NCBI GenBank assembly: GCA_024220525.1
Contig: JAMYWO010000363.1
Span: 1 to 35,344, forward strand
Direction of reading: 5' to 3'
DNA: 35,344 bases
Source: Cochliopodium minus
Taxonomy: Eukaryota; Discosea; Himatismenida; Cochliopodiidae
The notes beneath the pieces are model-generated. The model worked only from the letters and a program-made list of their open reading frames with translations, searched no databases and was not told where the DNA came from. How positions within the stretch are numbered: the first letter of the stretch is position 1; every line of letters begins with the position of its first letter. Below are positions 1-14,609 of the stretch, piece after piece. Position numbers and translations under genes: made by a program.

Positions 1-111
1 AAAAATAAAAAAATAAAAAAATAAAAAAATAAAAAAATAAAAAAATAAAAAAATAAAAAAATAAAAAAATAAAATTTTTAAAAAATAAAAAATAAAAAAA
101 TAAAAAAATAA
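1..111. repeat. A7T octamer microsatellite
   Basis: An 8-base unit of seven A and one T repeats from base 1 to about 80, then degrades. It lies in the 3' flank of the kinase gene, whose TAA stop is at 112-114. The same octamer on the other strand fills an intron at 34605-34748. No gene is visible here. Confidence 0.85.
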
Positions 112-2608
112 TTATTTTTTACAATTAGATAAATTATCGAAAATATCAAACTTCAACTTGTAATCGCTTTTCTTTGGAAAATTAGAACTATACACACTGT
201 CCAACTTTTTGTCAAAGGAGGACAACAAAGAAATACACTTGTAATACAAAACGAAAGCCTCCAAATTGAAGTAAGATCTCTCAAACAAGTTTGCCAACTC
301 TCCTATCATCAGGTATTGGTCGCATTCTGCTTGGAAAAGTTTTAGGGAGTTTTCGTCCAGATTTTCTTTTTCTTTTTCCTCGCTGTTTTGGAGGTTTACT
401 GATGACTAAAAAATGGAAATTAAAATTTAAACTTTAAAAATATGAACTTCAAAAAATAAGTTTAAATAAATAATAATTAAAAATTTTTGAGTTTAAAAAT
501 AAAAATAAATTTAAAATAAAAAAATGAAAATTCTAACAAAGATAAAATTGAACAAAAAAAGATAAAATTTCGTAAATTTTTAAAAAATAAATAAACGTAA
601 ATTTTTTTGTGTTTAAAAATGAATAAAAAAATTTTTAAATAAAAAAATAATTAAAAATAAATTAATAAAAAAAATTAAGAAATAAAAATAAAAAAATAAA
701 ATGGGTTTCTCCTTTTTGAGTTTTAATATTGAGAATAAAAAATTCTTGAAATTATTAAATATTAAAAATTGAAAGAAAAAAAAAATTAATGAAGAAACGA
801 ATAAAACTTGAGAAAAAAAAAAAATTACAAAAACTTTGAAAGGAGAAATTTTTTTAAAGGTGGGAATGTTGATGATGAGAGGTCTCTCACGATGAACAAG
901 GAAAGGCTCCGAGGAATTTTTCTTGACAAGAATTTTCTCTTCAGAAAAAGAAGAGGGAGCATTAGTGATGAAAGGATGTTGAAAAAACTCGCTCCAACTG
1001 ATTCTCTCCTCAACGGTTAATTTCAAAAGTTTGTAGAGGAGGTCGAGACATTCTCTTGTGTGGATTTTTTCTTGTGTTGGAGAAAGTTTGATTGGAAATT
1101 TGAGCTTTTCGATCAATTCTGGGTAGCTTTGTGCTGGGTATGGTGGTTCTCCTAATTATAAAATAGTATTTTTTTTTTTTAAAAAACCCCCAAATTTAAA
1201 ATTTTTAAAATAAAAAACAAAATTAAAAACCTTTTTTTTTTAAAAAAAAGTTTTTTTTATTAACAAACCAAATAAAAATTTTAAAATAAATGATAAGATT
1301 TTTTTGCAAAAAAAAAACCAAAAATGTATTAACAAATTAAAATAAAAGCCAAAAAAAAACATAAAATATTGTGATTAATTTCGATAAATCATCAATAAAT
1401 ACCCATTAACATTTCGTGAAAAACACATCCAATTGACCACAAATCACTTTTCTTTGTTGAATTTCCTCTAATCACTTTTTAAAAAAGAAAATTAAAAAAA
1501 AAAAATTTTTTTAAAAATAATATTTACCCTCTGGTGCCTAGACGGTTTTTTTATTTGAATAAAAAATATTTTATTTTATTTTAATTAATTTTAATTTTAA
1601 AAAACAATTTCTTTACCATGTACAAAGGAGTTCCAACATTAGTTATTTTCAAATCATAAGATTTTTCGATATTGTAACTTTTAGAAAGACCAAAATCTGT
1701 CACTTTCAAAATTAATTCCCCTGTCTCTTTTTCTTTTTTCAACAATAAATTCTAAAGAAAAAGATAAAAATAAGATAAGAATGTTTATTATTAAATAAAA
1801 TTAATATTGATTCAAAAATCCAACTGTGATATTTTATTTATTTAATATTTAATTTGATAATGTGACTAATTTGATAATGTGTTTTAATATAATTTTCAAT
1901 TTTTTTTTTACTTCCGGTTTAATATCCCTATGCAATATCCTCATTTTGTTGGAGGTCATCATCTTAAATGCAGATGCAATCTGCATCATCCATTTTTGTG
2001 CCTGTTTCTCAGATATTCTGTGACCCAATTGCTTTTTGAGATAATCTCCCACATTCCCATCCCCACAATATTCAAATACAAGCAAGATATCTTTATCACT
2101 TCTTTTCTATAATTCATATATATTCAAGATTAATCGACGCAATCAAATTTATTTTGAACACAAGTATATTTTGTTTTTATTTTCACTTAATAAAATAATA
2201 AAAAAATTTTTTTTTTTACATAATCGAGTAATTTCACTATATTTGGATGATTTTTTTCTCGTAGATATAGTAATATGTCTATTTCATTTTCTTGATATTT
2301 TATTTCATTGATTTTTTGAGGATTTTTCAATTTTTTTATCGCCACTTTCTCACCATTGATCGAATCATATCCCATATATACATATCCAAAATTACCACTA
2401 CCCTATAAATTAAAAAATAAAGGTTATTTTTGAGCAATTTATTTATCTTGTTGGGAAATTAAAAAATAAATTTTGGAACAAAGAAAAATAAGAATATTTT
2501 TTTTTTCTTTGAAAAATAATCATTAAAAATAAAAGAGAAAATGAAATTCAATACAATTAATTCTTTATAATGATAGTATTTCCCATCTAATATCATATAT
2601 TTTTTCAT
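112..2608 (-). CDS. Atg1/ULK-like serine/threonine kinase, 418 aa, 8 exons
   Basis: Exons on the minus strand: 2608-2555, 2402-2220, 2106-1912, 1751-1617, 1537-1528, 1465-1403, 1151-829, 405-112; these sum to 419 codons. Kinase domain at residues about 14-270: Gly loop GSGNFGYVY (19-27), VAIK Lys41, HRDIKPEN (138-145), DFG Asp163, APE (190-192) and a subdomain XI ending RISWSEFFQHPFI, which is typical of Atg1/ULK kinases. The C-terminal 98 residues (last exon) are helical and resemble the MIT-like tail of this family. ULK kinases start autophagy or, as in ULK3/Fused, act in other signalling; which applies here cannot be told. Exon 5 is a 10-nt microexon encoding APE plus one base. The start was chosen because ATG 2608 gives MKKYMILDGKYYHYKELI running directly into the Gly loop. 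It is divergent from the DDX41 gene. Family call is firm, subfamily less so. Confidence 0.85.
1528..1537 (-). other. 10-nt microexon (kinase APE motif)
   Basis: Reading on the minus strand, TAG at 1540-1538 is followed by gcaccagagg and then donor GTAAAT. It codes Ala-Pro-Glu plus the first base of Gly. Joining it to the exon starting at 1465 restores the kinase sequence APEGNSTKKSDLWSIGCVF. Without it the conserved APE motif would be missing and the phase would not close. Confidence 0.85.
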
Positions 2609-3191
2609 TGCTTTTTAAAATTGGAAAGATAGCTTTCAATTTTTTTTCTTTTTCAGTATTTTTTATTCAACAAAAAAATAAAAAGAGGTTTTTGGTCAGA
2701 TGATTGATTTGATAATTTCAAATATTAAATACCTAATTCTAAAATTGATATCTTCTTGATTTTTTTTACAAATATCACTCAGTACACTATTTATTTCTCA
2801 TAATTCCTATATAATTCAAAGAAACTGATATATGAAAAGAGATCAACTCATAATTTGACAAAATATGAGATATAAACTCATAATAATTTTGAAAAAGCTT
2901 TCATATAATTAGGTTAATAAAATATAATCTCTAAAACAATCAAGCCATCAAAAAAAAGAGATTCAACACTTTTAATAAATAATTTTATATTTTCAAAAAA
3001 AAATGCGGTTAAATTTATAGAAAAAATTGGTTATTTTTCTTTTAGAGAAAAATTATATACATAGATAATCATTCAATTGCAATAATCAATAACTTTATAT
3101 GATCCCAACAAATGATAAACAAAAGAAAAGAATTAATAATTATCAATAAAATAAAAAAAATTGAAATCAAACGGTTTTTGTATTTCCTTTG
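2609..3191. other. Divergent intergenic region, kinase / DDX41
   Basis: This 583-base spacer separates two divergent start codons (2608 minus, 3192 plus) and should carry both promoters. It is mixed AT-rich sequence, less homopolymeric than the introns. I see no clear TATA box, repeat, RNA gene or long ORF. Confidence 0.6.
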
Positions 3192-6510
<3,319 letters not shown>

Positions 6511-6694
6511 AAATAAAAAACTCATTTTTTTTTTATTTAAATTTCAATTTTATTTTTTATTTAAAAGAATGTAAGGAGGAATTGATTAAAATGAATGATT
6601 GTTTCGAACTTTAAAAAAATAAGATCAGTTTGACTCTTAAAGTCATTTAAAAATTCAATTTTGGGAAAATAATAAGAAATAAAAAAAAAAAAAA
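6511..6694. other. Spacer DDX41 / XDH
   Basis: 184 AT-rich bases between two genes on the same strand. They hold the DDX41 3' UTR and the XDH promoter or leader, with an A13 run just before the XDH ATG. No recognisable motif. Confidence 0.5.
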
Positions 6695-9600
6695 ATGAAA
6701 AGCAAATTGACATTTAGAAATAATTTAGTTGGAGATAAATTGTTTTTTGTCAAGAAAAGATTCTCTTCTCTTCACTCTATTCCCAAGAATATTATTAAAT
6801 TTTATCTTAATGGGAAATTGATAGAGGTAACAGATATCAATCCAAGAATGACATTGATAGAATATCTAAGATCTAAAAGATTATCTATGGGAACAAAATT
6901 GTAATTGAGAACTAATATTTTGTTATATTTTTTTTATTTTCAATTAATCAATTTTCTTTTTATTAGAGGATGCTCTGTTGGTGTATGAACAATTATTTTC
7001 TTCATAAAAAAATTGATAATAGTTTTTTTAAAAAGGGATGTGGTGCATGTTCCGTATCAATAAGAAGAATCACCAAAGAAGGAATGACTGAAAAAAGCAT
7101 GAATAGTTGTATCATACCCCTGCTAACTCTTGATGAAGATATACATGTAACCACTGTAGAAGGTAAGCATTTATCTTCTTTTATTTCTTTTTTTGTAAAA
7201 AAAAAATTAAGGATATGGTAATGCAAACGATATGAATGAAGTTCAAGGAAGATTTTCGGAATTACATGCGTCTCAATGTGGATTCTGTACACCTGGGTAA
7301 TTTTCTTTCAAATAACTTTTTTTTTAAAAAAATTCAATTTCTTTTCTTCTAAAATAATAGATTTGTTGTTACTTTGTCTTCCTTGCTTGAAAATAATGAG
7401 AAACCTACCTTAAAAGAACTGAATCAATGTTTTGATAATATATGTAGATGTACAGGTTACAGACCAATAATGGATGTTGCCCACACTTTTTCTAACGATG
7501 ATGAAAAATACTCTAAATTGAATTTCAACCATGAAAAAACGAAAGAAAACGTTGTAAAGTGTTTTGAAGGGAAAAAAAATATCTTAATATCGTCTTCTTT
7601 CGATAAGAAGAAAAATTTTACAAACAAAAAATATGGAAAGAAAGAAAGGGATGTTCTTCAAAAAATTCCGGAAGAAAAAGAAATGGTGAGATATGAAAGG
7701 AATGGATTAAATTGGATTATTCCAAAAACTTTAAAACAGCTTTGTTTAATCAGGAAAGAACTTCCAGAAGCATTCATATACTACGGAATCACTGATTTTC
7801 TTTTCAAAAGAAAATTCTTCAAAACTTTTATTGATGTGAGCAGGTTGGATGAAACTTTAAAGTTCAATTTCTTACAAAATAATAAGGACATTTATGGAAT
7901 TAAAGAAGAAAATGTATTGATGATGGGAAGTTCCTTAGATATAAACACTTTATCTAAGAAAATAGGAGAATTGAAAGAAAAAACTAATGATCACTTTTCT
8001 CTTCAAATCTTCACTAATTTTGTTAATTCTTTTGAAAAATTCTTCTCAAATCAAGTGAGGAATGGAAGTGGATTAGGAGCACATTGCGTTAAATCAGATA
8101 TAACTCCCCTACTCGTTTCTTTGGATGCTCAAGTTTTGGTATTCTCTTCCGACAGTAATCAACTTGTTCTAAAACCTTTAATTTCTTTGTTAGAATCAAA
8201 TACCAACGAATTTATAGCCAGCATCATTCTGTCATGGAATTCATCTGAGAAATCTAATTTCTTGTTTTCTCTTAAGAATGGTCCTTCTACAGACAGACTC
8301 GTTTCTTTTTCTTCAAATATTTGTCTTACAAAAAAAGGGGAAAATTATTTTGTTGAAAGATCAAACATGTCTGTTTTTCTTGCTATGCACAAACCTGGGA
8401 TATATCTCTGCAAAGAAGTAAACGAATTTCTAACAAATAAAATTTTGAGTTTAGAAAATATACAAGCTGCATGCAGATTGATCTCTGAAAAGTGCCTTCC
8501 ACAAACCCCAAATGAAATTTCACCAGGTGGATCTATGAATTTTAGAAGATCTTTTGCATCATCTTGTTTATTCAGATCTTTTCTTATCATTTGTGAAAAA
8601 CTAAATATAGACTGTGGTTTTGAAATGAAATCTGCTCAAAGTATTCTTTCAAAAAGAATAATGGGAGGTCTTCAGTCTTTTGAAGTTCTGGAAAAGGGGG
8701 ACATTCAAACTTCTTTGCCTTTTCATAAAGAATTGCAATCTGATTTAGAAAGATATCCTGTTGGTTACCCAATCCATCATATACAAGGAAAAAAACATTG
8801 TACAGGAGAAGTAATCATATTTTTATTTTTTTATTGTATGTTCTTTAGTGTTTATTTTTTATTTTTTATTTTTTTGTTTTATTTTTTTTGATAAGGCCGA
8901 ATTTGTCGATGATATTCCAACACCTCAAGATTGCTTGTTTTTCTCTCATGTTTTAAGTGACATTCCTCATGGTATTATTGAATCTGTTGATTATTCAGAA
9001 GCAATGAAAATGAAAGGAGTGGAAGCTTATTTCGACAATTCACACTTGGAAAAACTCAATAAAGAAAATTTGATAAGAAATGAAGAGAAAAAAAATTTGT
9101 TCGCTAAAGATAAAGTGAATTGTGTTGGACAAATAATAGCCATAGTTGTGGCAAAATCTCAAGAAATAGCAGATCAGGCAGGTTAGAAAAATTTCAATTT
9201 TTTTCAAAAAAAAAAAAAAAAAAAAAAAAGCAAAAATAGTAAAGGTAAAGTATACCCTGCTTGATCCTATCTTAAGTATTGAGGAAGCAATCCAAAAGAA
9301 GAGTTTTTTCAAATATGACAGAAAAATAGTGAGAGGAGATTCAGAATCCAATCTAAAAACTTCTAGAGTTTCGGGAGAAGGATATTTAAAAGGATCTTTG
9401 AAACAAGGAGGGCAAGAACATTTCTATTTGGAGCCTCATGCTGTTTTATGTGTTCCCTTTGATAATGATGAGCTTAATGTTTTTTCTACTTCTCAATGTG
9501 TAACCAAATCTCAGAGCATCATTTCAAGTAAAAAAAAAAATTAAAATTTTCATTTTTTTAAAATTTTTTTTTTCCCATTTTTTAAATTAGAATCTATTGG

Positions 9601-11987
9601 TGTTTCAAGTAATAAAATATCTGTAAAGGTGAAAAGGATAGGAGGTGAAAAAAATTTTATTTAATCTTGTTTCAAAATTTTTAAATTTTATTTTTAGGGG
9701 GATTTGGAGGTAAAGAAACATTCAGTGTATATACTGCAGCAAGGTTTAAAAATTAAAAAAATGATAAAAAGTTGTTGATTAAATTTACATTGATATTTTA
9801 AAAAGGTGTGCTTTAGCTTCTTTTTTGTTGAAAAAGCCAGTTAGAACAGTCATTTCAAGGGAAGAAGACATGAAAGTTTCAGGAGGAAGGTATGACAATA
9901 AATTTTTTTTTTTCATTAAAATTTAATAATTTGCATTATTAGACATCCCTTTTTTTCAAATTGGGAAGTTTCTTTTGAAAAGAATGGTAAAATAAATGCA
10001 GTTGATATGAAACTTTACAATAATGCTGGATATGTGGATGATCTTGCCAAAGACGTGATGGACAGAGCTCTATTCCACTCTGTAAATTGTTATCATTTTG
10101 ATCATTTTTCTGTTTCGGGATTTGTATGCAAGTAAAATATAAAAAAATATTTTTTTTAATTTTTTTTTAATGTTTATAAATCAAAATAGAACAAATTTGC
10201 CTTCTAACACCGCCTTCAGGGCTTTTGGTAGAAATTTTCATTTTAAATTTTTATAATTACTTTTCAACTTTCAAATAGGAGCTCCTAATTCAATGATGGT
10301 AATTGAATCAATAATAGATCAAGTTGCCAAAGCATGCAATCTTTCAAATGAAGAAGTAAGAGAAAAGAATATGTTAAAGAAAGGAGGTTTAATTATTATT
10401 TTACTTTGATTTGTTGATTTATTTTCGATTTTTTATTTAATAAAAGATGTTTTACATTATGGTCAAAAAGTAGACACAAATATAAGGGATTTATGGAAAA
10501 AAATAAATGATCTCTCCAACATTCCCGAAAGAAAAATGAATATCCTTGAATTTAACTCGAATTCAAGATGGAAGAAGAGAGGATTGTCAGTAATACCAAC
10601 AATGTTTGGAAGTAAATGGAATATAAATAATTTTTACTTTAAAATAATTGAATTTTTTATTTTTTTTAAAAGTTGGACTAAGCCCAAACTATTTGAATGC
10701 AATATCTGCGTATGTTACAAGTAAAAAAAATATTTTTTTATTATAAAAAGTTCAAAAAGTTTTCATGTAAAAACAATAGTTTATCTAGATGGGTCTGTTT
10801 TAATAAGTCATGGATCTGTTGAAATGGGACAAGGAATAAACACCAAAATAGTTCAAATTGCGTCAAATTGTCTAAAAGTGGGAGCAGAAAAAATACATAT
10901 TAGTGAATCCTCTTCTGACAAAGGAGCTATCAATGCTATTCCTACCGCAGGATCTGTTGCAAGTGATTATTCAGGGATGGCTGTTTTAAATGGTATCTTT
11001 TTTTTAAAATAAAACAATTTTTTTTTATTCATTTTTAAAAATCTTTTTTATTATGAAAAAGCTTGCGAACAAATAAATGAAAAATTAAAACTTTTGAGAG
11101 AAAAATTTCCAAATGACAGTTTTAAAGATATTGTCACAAAAGCACACAAAGAAAGAATAAATTTGTCAGCCTCAGGATACTATAAAGTAAACTTTTTTTT
11201 TGAAAAAGATTTTTCAAATACAAAATTAATAAATTAATGTAGAGCCCTTTTGACATTAATTTTGATTGGGAGAAAAAAGTAGAAAATTGCAGAGTGTACA
11301 ATTACTTTACAGAGGGTGTAGCTGCGAGCGAAGTGGAGATAGACGTTTTGAGTGGAAGTTTTAGAACGATAAGATCAGATATTTTAATGGATGTAGGGGC
11401 ATCACTTAATCCTTCTTTAGATATTGGACAAATAGAAGGTAAATTATTTTTTTTTTTAAAGGTAATAATGGTCTTATATTTAAAATCATTTTAGGAGCTT
11501 TTGTACAAGGTGATTTTTATTAATCTTTTATGAAATTTTTTCAACTAATTTAATAATAAAAAAAAAGGTTTGGGATGGTCTACAGTTGAAGAACTATTGT
11601 GGGGAGATAATAAAGAATACAAATGGATCAAACCTGGTTTAAAAAATAAAACCAAATTTTTTATTTCTTAATTTATAAAATCAAAATTTTATAGGAACAC
11701 TTCATTCTTCTGGACTTGGGAATTATATTTTACCTTCTTATTACCATTGTCCATCTGATTTTAGAGTTTATTTGTATGAAAATTCTCGAAACAAAAATGC
11801 TATCCATTCTTCTAAAGCAATAGGAGAACCTCCTCTCTTTTTGGGAACTTCTGTCTACTTTGCCATCAAAGAAGCTATTTACGAGTCAAGAAAACACAAT
11901 GAAAATCTCAAAAACAAATATTTCATACTTGATTCTCCTGCTACTGTTGAAAGAATTTTTGATTCTTGTGGAAATTTCTTTTTTTGA
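6695..11987 (+). CDS. XDH: Xanthine dehydrogenase (molybdo-flavoenzyme), 1369 aa, 21 exons
   Basis: Exons: 6695-6900, 6967-6982, 7036-7162, 7212-7296, 7361-8810, 8896-9181, 9231-9527, 9591-9644, 9698-9743, 9806-9889, 9943-10131, 10190-10227, 10279-10386, 10447-10611, 10673-10720, 10780-10992, 11062-11186, 11243-11438, 11495-11509, 11568-11636, 11695-11987 (1370 codons, TGA stop). The family oxidises hypoxanthine and xanthine to urate. Two [2Fe-2S] clusters are supported by GCSVGGCGAC (70-79), CGFCTPG and CRCTGYRP. The FAD module is within residues 146-628. The Mo module begins TGEAEFVDDIP and has GGQEHFYLE, GGGFGGKET (Glu847 = bovine Glu802), MDRALFH (Arg925 = Arg880), FRAFG (Phe959 = Phe914), GSVEMGQG and IGEPPLFLG (Glu1317 = Glu1261). 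Conserved Arg880 and Glu802 equivalents favour XDH over aldehyde oxidase. The FAD/NAD module is strongly divergent (see findings). A basic stretch of about 30 residues precedes the usual start; its role is unknown. Confidence 0.93.
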
Positions 11988-12032
11988 AATATAAAATAAA
12001 AATTAATAAATAAAAAAATAAATAAAAAAAAA
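11988..12032. other. 45-bp spacer XDH / SPRY gene
   Basis: Only 45 A-rich bases separate the XDH TGA (11985-11987) from the next ATG (12033) on the same strand. The downstream promoter must overlap the end of XDH, unless the two genes are transcribed together. Confidence 0.7.
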
Positions 12033-12961
12033 ATGGACCTTTCTGGAATAACATTTACACTTGAAAGGTATTCATGAATTGATATCAAAAAAAATTTAAA
12101 GATACAAAAATTCACAAAAAAAATTAAGATTCTCATTCTTGTTGGCAATAAGAAATACACCTTTCCAGAAACTTCCAAAAGTGATCAAGATCTATATATG
12201 TAAGATCTAAATTGATGGGATAATGATTTAATTATCATTTTATACTACAATATAGGTAGTTATCTATTTGGTGTTGAATGGAGAGAAAAAAGTAGACTGG
12301 GGATAATTGAGATAAATGGTAATAAAATCCTCAAATCTACTGGAGATACTTGTGATGTAGTTTTATCCAAATATGGCTTTACAAAAGGGAAAAATGAGTG
12401 GAAGATCAAAATAAATCAACATGATGCAAAGAAACAAATCCAAATTTATTTGGGTGTGACTGCAGAAGAGAAAATGGGGAATGATTGGCTCACTAATGGA
12501 TTGTTCCTCTGGGCAAATGGATGTAAGAAATTTATTTTTCTCAAAAAACATATCTTGCCTCTTTATAAATTACTATTATTCATCTTATAAATTGATTTAT
12601 CCAATCTAATCCTTTTTCTTTTGGAGATGTCCAAAATTTGTTATATATTAATATCCGCTTAAAAAGAAAAAAATTTCCCCTTATGTTTGGACATCTTTAC
12701 TTTTCTTTTGAATAATTTTTAAAAAAAGATTTTTATCACGAAGGATTTTTTGCTGGGACAAAAAATCAACTATTAAATGAAAGTCCTCTTCAAGTAGGGG
12801 ACGTTTTGAGAATGGTTCTGAACATAGAAAGAAGAACTCTTAAATTCTACAAAAACGATGAGAAAGTGGGCCTTTACTACGAGATTCCTCAAAACCTTAC
12901 CTACTATCCAGCTGTTGCAATACTTTTTTCAGTACAAGGATGTGAATTGTTAAGATATTGA
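12033..12961 (+). CDS. SPRY-domain protein, 210 aa, 4 exons
   Basis: Exons: 12033-12067, 12102-12199, 12256-12522, 12729-12961 (211 codons, TGA). After about 40 residues the protein reads as one SPRY/B30.2-type beta-sandwich. Blocks typical of the fold are LFGVEWREKSRLGI, KNEWKIKI, IYLGVT, GFFAGT, VGDVLRMVLNIERRTLKFYKN and YYPAVAIL. SPRY domains are protein-interaction modules, often substrate adaptors; no partner domain is present here. The stop lies 4 bases from the stop of the opposing F-box gene, so the two transcripts must overlap. Intron 3 (12523-12728) holds a small inverted-repeat element. Function beyond the fold is unknown. Confidence 0.82.
12624..12700. mobile_element. Short MITE-like inverted-repeat element in SPRY intron 3
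   Basis: An 11-bp perfect inverted repeat, AGATGTCCAAA (12625-12635) and TTTGGACATCT (12686-12696), bounds about 70 bp. A 10-bp direct repeat TTTTCTTTTG flanks it (12614-12623 and 12701-12710), like a target-site duplication. It is too short to code. The interior shares about 20 bp with a sequence in another intron near 17031. It could be a non-autonomous DNA transposon remnant or a chance hairpin in AT-rich DNA. Confidence 0.4.
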
Positions 12962-12965
12962 CTGT

Positions 12966-14451
12966 TTAATAAAAAATAAATATTTCAAAAGTTTTTTTAA
13001 TTTTATTTAATTTTATTTTTAAAAATTTATTCAATCTTTTTTTTTTAAAATTAATTGAGATCATTTTTCTTTGAAACTTTTTTTGATTCCAAAAACAAAA
13101 TAATGAAACAAAAATGAAAGTACTTTCCACAGAGAAAGTGACTTGCCCATCTATATCAAATTTATTAAGTCCTTCTCTTCTTTTCTTCAGAAGGAAATCA
13201 AAATCTATATCATACTGAGAAATTACTATTCCCACTACTTTTGCTGAAATTTTAAATTGTCCAAAATCAAAGCAGGAAAAGGAGAACTTGCAATTTTTTC
13301 TTGAAAACACTGGAAGTTCAGAATCTATTATAAGTCCCATCTTCTCTAATTCTATGTGATTAAAATCTGTTTTCTTTATTGCCAAATCTTCAAAAAAAAA
13401 AAATTTCTTAGATATCTAAAAAATCTTCAAAATTTTAATTTAAAAAAAGAATTTTTTTTTTTACCTGTTTTGAAAAAATGAACAGAAGATATGTTATCAA
13501 TTATTTTGTCTCTTATGAACCAATACTCATAGAATAGATTTTTCTTTTCAGTTATTCCATAGTCTAACAAAAACTCTATCTCAGAAACCTTAATTATGAA
13601 TTTTATTTTAGGTGATTTTTTATCGATAACAAAGGGACCATAGTTGGGAGGTTTGTAGAAATCTTTTTTTTGTTTAGAAAAAATGACAGGAAAATCTTTT
13701 TGTAAATGATGATCCCAAAAAAAATCATCTCTTGATAATTTTTGCCTTTAAATAATAATTTTGATTTTTAAATTTTTGAATATATAGTTTTATAATTTTA
13801 TAATTTTTTTATACCATTCCTTGCATACCAATGCAACTTTTAATAATTCATTGACATTTAAATATCGAAAGATCATTTTCAAAATCACTATCCTCAATCC
13901 TTTTTGTTTTGGAAATTCAAATGACATTTTATCTTCCTTGATTATTACAACATTGGTAGATTCTTCTATATCCTTATCCAATTTCAATTCATCCAAAAGA
14001 TTCTTTTTTTTTATGTTTAGATATTTTCTTACTAAATATTTAAACTTGAAAAAAATTAATTTTTTAAAACTTTATGTTTGAAAGTAACGAAGAAATTTAA
14101 AATTGTATTTTCTTTTACCTTTAAATCTTTTGATAAATTTATTTCGGTGCAATAAAAATTAGGTGATGATATTGTTTCCAAAAATGCATCTATGAACATT
14201 GATAATGATGTTTCAATCTTGTTTTCCACAATTTTTCTTTCAATCACTTCATTTAATTTAATCACCTTTTTTGATTTGATATCAAGATGACTCTTCTCTA
14301 TTTTGTAATTCATAAACAAATCATCGATGAATTTTGTGAGGATTTCTTTGTTTTTGTAATTTTTTTTATATTTTTCAAATAATTGATTCAGTATTTCACA
14401 TGTCATTTCCAGATCTTTATATTGATTGTATGAAATCACTTGATTTCCCAT
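12966..14451 (-). CDS. F-box protein, 421 aa, 4 exons
   Basis: Exons on the minus strand: 14451-14119, 14044-13815, 13745-13465, 13387-12966 (422 codons, TAA). An F-box lies at about residues 158-190 (ILKMIFRYLNVNELLKVALV then CKEWYQKLSRDDFFWDHH), the usual Skp1-binding helix set of SCF ubiquitin ligase adaptors. Unusually, about 150 helical, Lys/Glu-rich residues precede it, which I do not recognise. After the F-box come about 200 residues of likely beta-rich sequence (YKPPNYGPFVID, FEYWF-like blocks) of unknown fold that would be expected to bind substrate. The C terminus is very Lys-rich because it reads through AT-rich DNA. It converges with the SPRY gene, with stop codons 4 bases apart, and shares a 158-base divergent promoter region with the OCD-family gene. 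Confidence 0.75.
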
Positions 14452-14609
14452 CTGAATAAGATAGCTTTAAATTTCAAAAGCGCTTTTTTTTTTTTTTTTT
14501 GAAAATACAGGATTTTTGATTCAACTACAAAATCTTCTAAAGGATTTAAATCTTCTATGACTATCCCAAATGATTGATCAATAAAAAAAATTTTCAAATC
14601 ATAAAAAAA
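14452..14609. promoter_or_regulatory. Compact divergent promoter region, F-box / OCD-family
   Basis: Two divergent ATGs (14451 minus, 14610 plus) are 158 bases apart, so both promoters must sit here. It contains a T17 tract and an A8 run just before the plus ATG. No specific factor site can be named. Confidence 0.45.

Noticed and set aside
808-1020. Plus-strand ORF of 70 codons
   Set aside because: Antisense shadow of kinase exon 7, whose minus-strand translation matches the kinase family.
8345-8772. Minus-strand ORFs inside XDH exon 5
   Set aside because: Antisense shadows; no homology, and the plus frame is continuous with the XDH family.
14574-14609. Upstream TTG start for the OCD-family enzyme
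   Set aside because: Non-ATG start adding Lys-rich residues absent from the family; ATG at 14610 follows an A-rich context like other genes here.
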